A stretch of DNA of 64,000 nucleotides, taken from IMG/VR virus record IMGVR_UViG_3300020438_002794, positions 1 to 64,000 of that record, one strand, 5' to 3'. Made by a program: the position numbers and the translations under genes. Source of the stretch: a virus. The notes under the pieces are model-generated. The model had not been told where the DNA came from and did not search any database. It saw only the letters and a list, made by a program, of their open reading frames with translations. Shown here one piece after another: positions 62,901-64,000 of the stretch; the first letter of the stretch is position 1; each line of letters begins with the position of its first letter.

Positions 62901-64000
62901 GAACTTGGTTGACTGCTTACTCCTAACAATCCAAATTCTTTGAATATATTATAGTATCTATCACCAACAAAACTTTCATGTCCAACATCTACCCTCAGAG
63001 GTACGCTAGAATCACTAATTACTTTTCTAATTTGTTTGCTTATTTGTTGTCCATTTCTCAGAGGTGTCCAACCATTATGATAACGACTATTTGTAAAGTA
63101 TTTGTAATAGTAATAGCCTTTAATTTCTTCTTGGTTACTCTTAGATAAGTCTGTGCTTTGATTTACATATGTAAATCTTTTGTTTAGTAAATCTGCATCA
63201 AAGTTAAGTCCTGGATTATTTCCATAGTCAACATATTCTGGAACAAAACCCAATGCATCATCATAGCTTCCAGTATCACTGTGTACAAAGTCAAATATAG
63301 TACTACCAAAAAAGTCACTGTTTGGATATGTGTTATCATCATCTAGTTTAACTAGATTAGTATCATATAGCTGTACTTTCATACCTTGACTTCTATGTTG
63401 TTTTTGTTGACCGTAAATCCATGTTGTGCCATTCCAAAATATTTCAGAGCCGCTAAACGGAAAAGTTCGATCACTTATACCACCGTCAGTGTCTTCGTAA
63501 TTATATCCGTTTAATATTACAATTTTATCTCCACTGAGTAACTGTGTTGCACTGTTAGTTCCATCATCATTATATCTTTCAGTGAGAACAATACTTGTTC
63601 CTACACCAGATACTTCAAATATTTTGTCTTTGTATGCGTTGTTTGTGGATTCTAAGAACAATATAAAATCGCCATCTTCTAATTCAACTGGAACAATTTG
63701 TTCCCAAAATTGTCTGTTTTCTCCATGTATTGGATTGCGTAATTCACCATGTGCTTGTACACATTCCCAGAATGTAATTACTAAGTTAGGTGCTACACCA
63801 CTAGTAACTTTAACTTTGTCTCTGAAACTATAACCTTTGTTGGACCATTCTTCAGTAAATGATCCGGGTTTTAAATTGTATGATGTTTTTCCTACTATAA
63901 GTGTTGCAGGATCAATGTCGTCATTTAGTACATGATCTACATTTAAAATATGCCTTGTACCTGTATTATATTTTTCTAATCCAGCTTTGTATTCAATAAT
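53939..64000 (-). CDS. Giant virion protein, 5' end beyond window
   Basis: The frame is open from TAA at 53939 to the window edge, at least 3,353 codons. No stop interrupts the 113 codons upstream of the TTG at 63661, so that is not a true start. The protein is rich in Asn, Ser, Thr, Asp and Tyr. Recognised modules include a VYIGNERIEYNAVDG...CTRGT...H...GA segment near the C-terminus and an INPGSGYTIAPDVTV segment, both seen in marine phage tail proteins, plus a Thr/Ser-rich repeat block (57270-57885). Role: probably a tail or baseplate-associated structural protein. Confidence 0.82.
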   Translation of the reverse strand: MIEYKAGLEKYNTGTRHILNVDHVLNDDIDPATLIVGKTSYNLKPGSFTEEWSNKGYSFRDKVKVTSGVAPNLVITFWECVQAHGELRNPIHGENRQFWEQIVPVELEDGDFILFLESTNNAYKDKIFEVSGVGTSIVLTERYNDDGTNSATQLLSGDKIVILNGYNYEDTDGGISDRTFPFSGSEIFWNGTTWIYGQQKQHRSQGMKVQLYDTNLVKLDDDNTYPNSDFFGSTIFDFVHSDTGSYDDALGFVPEYVDYGNNPGLNFDADLLNKRFTYVNQSTDLSKSNQEEIKGYYYYKYFTNSRYHNGWTPLRNGQQISKQIRKVISDSSVPLRVDVGHESFVGDRYYNIFKEFGLLGVSSQPSSSVLSGRVQRIGGKLPTLFFHYSNTYTINTLFPQAEIEFVNMDGTAISTGLTRTAGTNNKFEIQVGTPTVNSIKYRLVADPTNFGVIFLNDNPSETNVTVLKNGEPFTNFSHTGDIISITSGLTKDDIYEFSFFSKKNYRTTGEGDFEPAHTQVHNAQNLDFSKISYGDLIQHFSNQMTSNPLFTGNWYGTNNYRNIVQVNDIGGTIRQQPYSTELLNQLLVDVSTNPYSALQFASSNYEQFKEKFKRKIVQLHESLDQTLPIYTLVDKTLEALNLGKNADSSFAHSEMAMYRDYKSIDVSWILDQTPVFDLPEAVNNYDDTFNHVQVWIQIPDSNGNHSWKSLVKGLDYLINQNRVTIIAPGINSFPGTGLNNAHIRWYKRNSVSFVPPSAVKLGLIKPYVPELRADYSVDSDGSFTGNVVLGHDGSVYVRQGTEMYNRQQAGFNPVDAGIWDLENRIYNNLGADLSQTVNVSTYFPNAHRPAVYTWDELNNSIRSEFNKYKSENNITVLNSSTYYDINDKWTWNYSSVGPGIGGWRGIYTYYFNTERPHTHPWEMLGHNSKPTWWDANYSWIDLTKRAALLLALQDGQTSDPALGANNQTYDINYAYKNYDWNNNTLVTTGGVMNDPDTANVVPTPSSDKASEDFVYGDFGPVEAEWRRSSAGKLALVLAFLRTRPLIVLNNYFRTARRQVKNLAGYDHPQEIDTDKLKLDSWKNTNLSGSSITGKIIESIKIINPGSGYTIAPDVTVNDNFGINGEVTVFVENGSIRSASVTKQGEQYFNRPLLGIATGGAELDPILAENATHYYNGLSNAVIEFSNLYGTGADTLRNRLENLSFQPMIKAGGFVNRNNQFILESSQDKGRVFVPEENISTVMYTSKPDVEFFFGGIKISKTANGYTLNGFDNSLSYFVYNKPKTATPGISVQFQGTNKITVLRYRTFEEITTQLDYNTELRSIQEVYNFISGYGHYLNNLGFTQQWRSSAANFVTWAIGNSTTDITLIPNDTKIIVNDGADGYFDNINKKYDGVYNIINEKGKQISSTDLIIDRKSMEPDSETVFQVKDADSVRLYGIRLYKVQLEHAFVFDNITNFDDVIYDSSIAQRHNRIVWRGSRTKDWNGKLYSPGYIVDENTVIPNYDTVAREVDQYLGRTNTLSNKQLSDIARFNAGYNKPDWSKNLDFDDDTLYEFVKGSYKYRGTDHALTAFMRNQELFDGQASAELLEQWAIRTADFGDTSTRGTLEFQITPDLLKTSPQPVRISAGQKFDVLSDIVIDIDATSPLKVHDSTENNFLTRPVNTFKDSSDELFAQDYTTAGLPLLSEADYKVINKEDFEQFPEEVKESYDHSGDWQDIGIWDSNVSYKFNEKVLHKGKTWSMIDEDGASGIATASDPIELKGTVQLPVIPSTGQTLVIDGNTITLSKSATSTTTNVIQVPGTVNIASTNVVPHGSTLILGSSSTINTTVTFSNIVSTTTFVDIEKIGSTINPTIQGSATATLIIDGTTVNFNDPQSANTNITAQQAYENSFNTSWIQNQSSISSSATTRIQRIEGLRAAYIASNSAAAWTTWITTYYTNNAGLNISHLLTLIQGGGSTQQPAEFLLDQDLVIINNIKGTSYVGTQVISGAQIVGSSDITDSQGAMNNGTYTDDIATYLKDSANASTTFAPSTVVVSITTPGFKLYTLTDIVQEINDAGISNVTASADASSRLKITKTTNTPAVTFTLTISVGTENANVGFSTATESISSSSNTQNLELPLSLQQTIDQINDAGISGITASAGTSNTNVLQINSTLANLFIGIGTANSPIGLPSGLVPASTTTATSNVGLNIIDIVEKINNANIIGVSATNASNKLRLTSTNSTMVIGAGTANTTVGITAQTLSATQSATSAVFEAIVDSNGNPVFTKDTNDPNIFAIWVADDSEFGSYNLGYQVYQTMDFGIYTFDICAGPDAGDDAEIKVNRQTGDVQAHNLSVGDYILIRGSNSVPNIDGIHKVTKVSNQTNKFYIDEFIEQNGSTGNIYPLRKMRFPTYAALEADRQIKINDVYKYNFAGVRQALSANPIYAYVDDDGTGQSAVYSWTGTWSDTNGHIGSWKQVRTGIAQARNDLIENIKLYDAEKQSTITTLEVFDPAKGIIFGFVDKEIDYKITNDIANYNFNNIDGSITNDEQWGREYLGARWWNTSTAVYLDYEQSTVDYQQNNWGKLFDGSSIDIYEWTASPVPPEQWSELVTQKAIVDNKEASGEAYSVTINGQTVYNWTEENYYNEASKQTETVYYFWIKNKTNSIRNSNYNVFQLAQIMLNPNAFDLSWSAQAGDDTLLLANIRNFVNKDTVAQLNQKNVDLALPMQDWVMLAEKDPNITIPEYLHVKIRDSLAGFNRFSVDKPYTTWNNTTVYADDQVVKEGTDFYISLQANNQGNQPSLDTDMSHWSRVYDYNFIEDTQADDISVWRGQPVPDLKLHKYNRYGFQTRPRQSLFRDVKEARQNFVHSVNSLLSTVNVIDEINNWENAFTDAFTEGVVTYKIKDYTNLVDWHLVETDTDGNETFRFNPNTVADIVYNTRTDYVNAGDPVDGSYILVKSTSPGADIDRSEMYYYINGEDKLVFKEKATVQLSEEIWNQSKFGNGFDAIGLDVTPFDACSDNVISRLMDLLRSEIFIGTHHVKYNQMWFKLLFTAILQNTADDFAFKTTFAHLGIKRPLLINKDKYQSYDINVVEEYVNSIKPFHTKLLSSMESNTHGESTNIEIEDIERNSVITLNYEDHSIRSWEGDTILLGGDFTSTPTGDIDQSEFTTANASFSDDYNGNVFQQAVLEGFGEELVATDFTENINILVQTNASGSTVTSDSRAFRMAYYMPTNIQESNAIVDAQKTTTTADINTTDTTIPVTDATVLDDPNITLGANPGVVYIGNERIEYNAVDGNNLLFCTRGTLGTSAVEHTSGASVINSGQTTKIPTVDKFSHYGDGLRLAYNDSGISLSATGTTPEHAFIRNVGKGTI
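57270..57885 (-). repeat. Three diverged repeats inside the giant protein
   Basis: Three units of about 60-70 residues, each with an I..IN.A.I..V/ITA core followed by a short Ser/Asn spacer, an L.I..T/S strand and an IG.GTAN..VG or ISVGTENANVG ending. Cores are NDAGISNVTA, NDAGISGITA and NNANIIGVSA. Likely stalk or adhesin-like domains created by duplication. Boundaries are approximate. Confidence 0.7.

Noticed and set aside
63659-63661. TTG as start of the giant gene
   Set aside because: Upstream codons stay open to the window edge and read as sensible protein; the start lies outside.
63582-63833. Plus-strand ORF inside the giant gene
   Set aside because: The minus strand is open across the whole region; this is a shadow frame.
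1-64000. Diversity-generating retroelement, CRISPR array, tRNA genes, integrase or transposase
   Set aside because: No reverse transcriptase, regular spaced repeats, tRNA-like cloverleaf in any gap, or recombinase motif was seen by eye; a tRNAscan run would be needed to be certain.

Overview
This window is best read as part of the genome of a large AT-rich tailed phage, probably a T4-like marine myovirus. Evidence for this is the tightly packed genes with ATGA and TAATG overlaps, the absence of any gene-free stretch over 300 bases, a flavin-dependent thymidylate synthase (ThyX), a MoxR ATPase paired with a metallopeptidase/VWA protein, several 2OG-Fe(II) oxygenases, a block of virion genes including one open reading frame of more than 3,350 codons, and late-promoter-like TATAAATA sites. 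The host cannot be read from the sequence; SAR11 or marine cyanobacteria are guesses. I found no rRNA, tRNA, CRISPR array, integrase, transposase or reverse transcriptase.

Layout. (1) 96-7826, plus strand: MoxR/VWA pair, oxygenase, small unknown genes, thyX, a radical SAM protein with a possible B12-binding-like front domain, and an acetyltransferase-like gene. (2) 7818-25425, minus strand: a compact operon led by a consensus sigma70-type promoter near 25.3 kb. It carries ten radical SAM genes (eight of them back to back between 12.7 and 22.2 kb), an MTA/SAH-nucleosidase-like gene, an SDR, a sulfotransferase, a hydroxylase and a hydrolase. (3) 25312-50817, minus strand: UDP-glucuronate decarboxylase, glycosyltransferases, a Gfo/Idh/MocA-radical SAM fusion, carbamoyltransferase, APS-kinase-like and nucleotidyltransferase genes, SGNH-like proteins, an aminotransferase, MORN-radical SAM and MORN-methyltransferase fusions, an FkbM methyltransferase, three sulfotransferase-like genes and more radical SAM genes. 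A promoter lies near 51.2 kb. (4) 50821-64000, minus strand: virion genes, ending in the giant protein that runs off the right edge.

The striking feature is 18 radical SAM genes in about 59 kb. At least nine share an unusual order: an N-terminal twitch/SPASM-like cysteine domain (FCxLPWxH, then CC, then CxxC), a CxxxCxxC radical SAM core, and a cysteine-free tail with an LDxxR...PE motif. Others carry the cysteine domain at the C-terminus, and one places a C-terminal-type domain in front of the core. The surrounding genes supply activated sugar, carbamoyl, sulfuryl, methyl, amino and possibly acyl chemistry, plus an enzyme type able to remove 5'-deoxyadenosine and SAH. My inference is a phage-encoded pathway that builds or remodels a complex glycan, peptide or virion modification. 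The substrate is unknown. The MORN fusions, the sulfation set and several small ORFs (possible precursors or chaperones) are the best leads.

Many track starts are first-possible TTG/ATG codons. I moved starts where a Shine-Dalgarno or ATGA overlap supports another codon, and say so in each entry.
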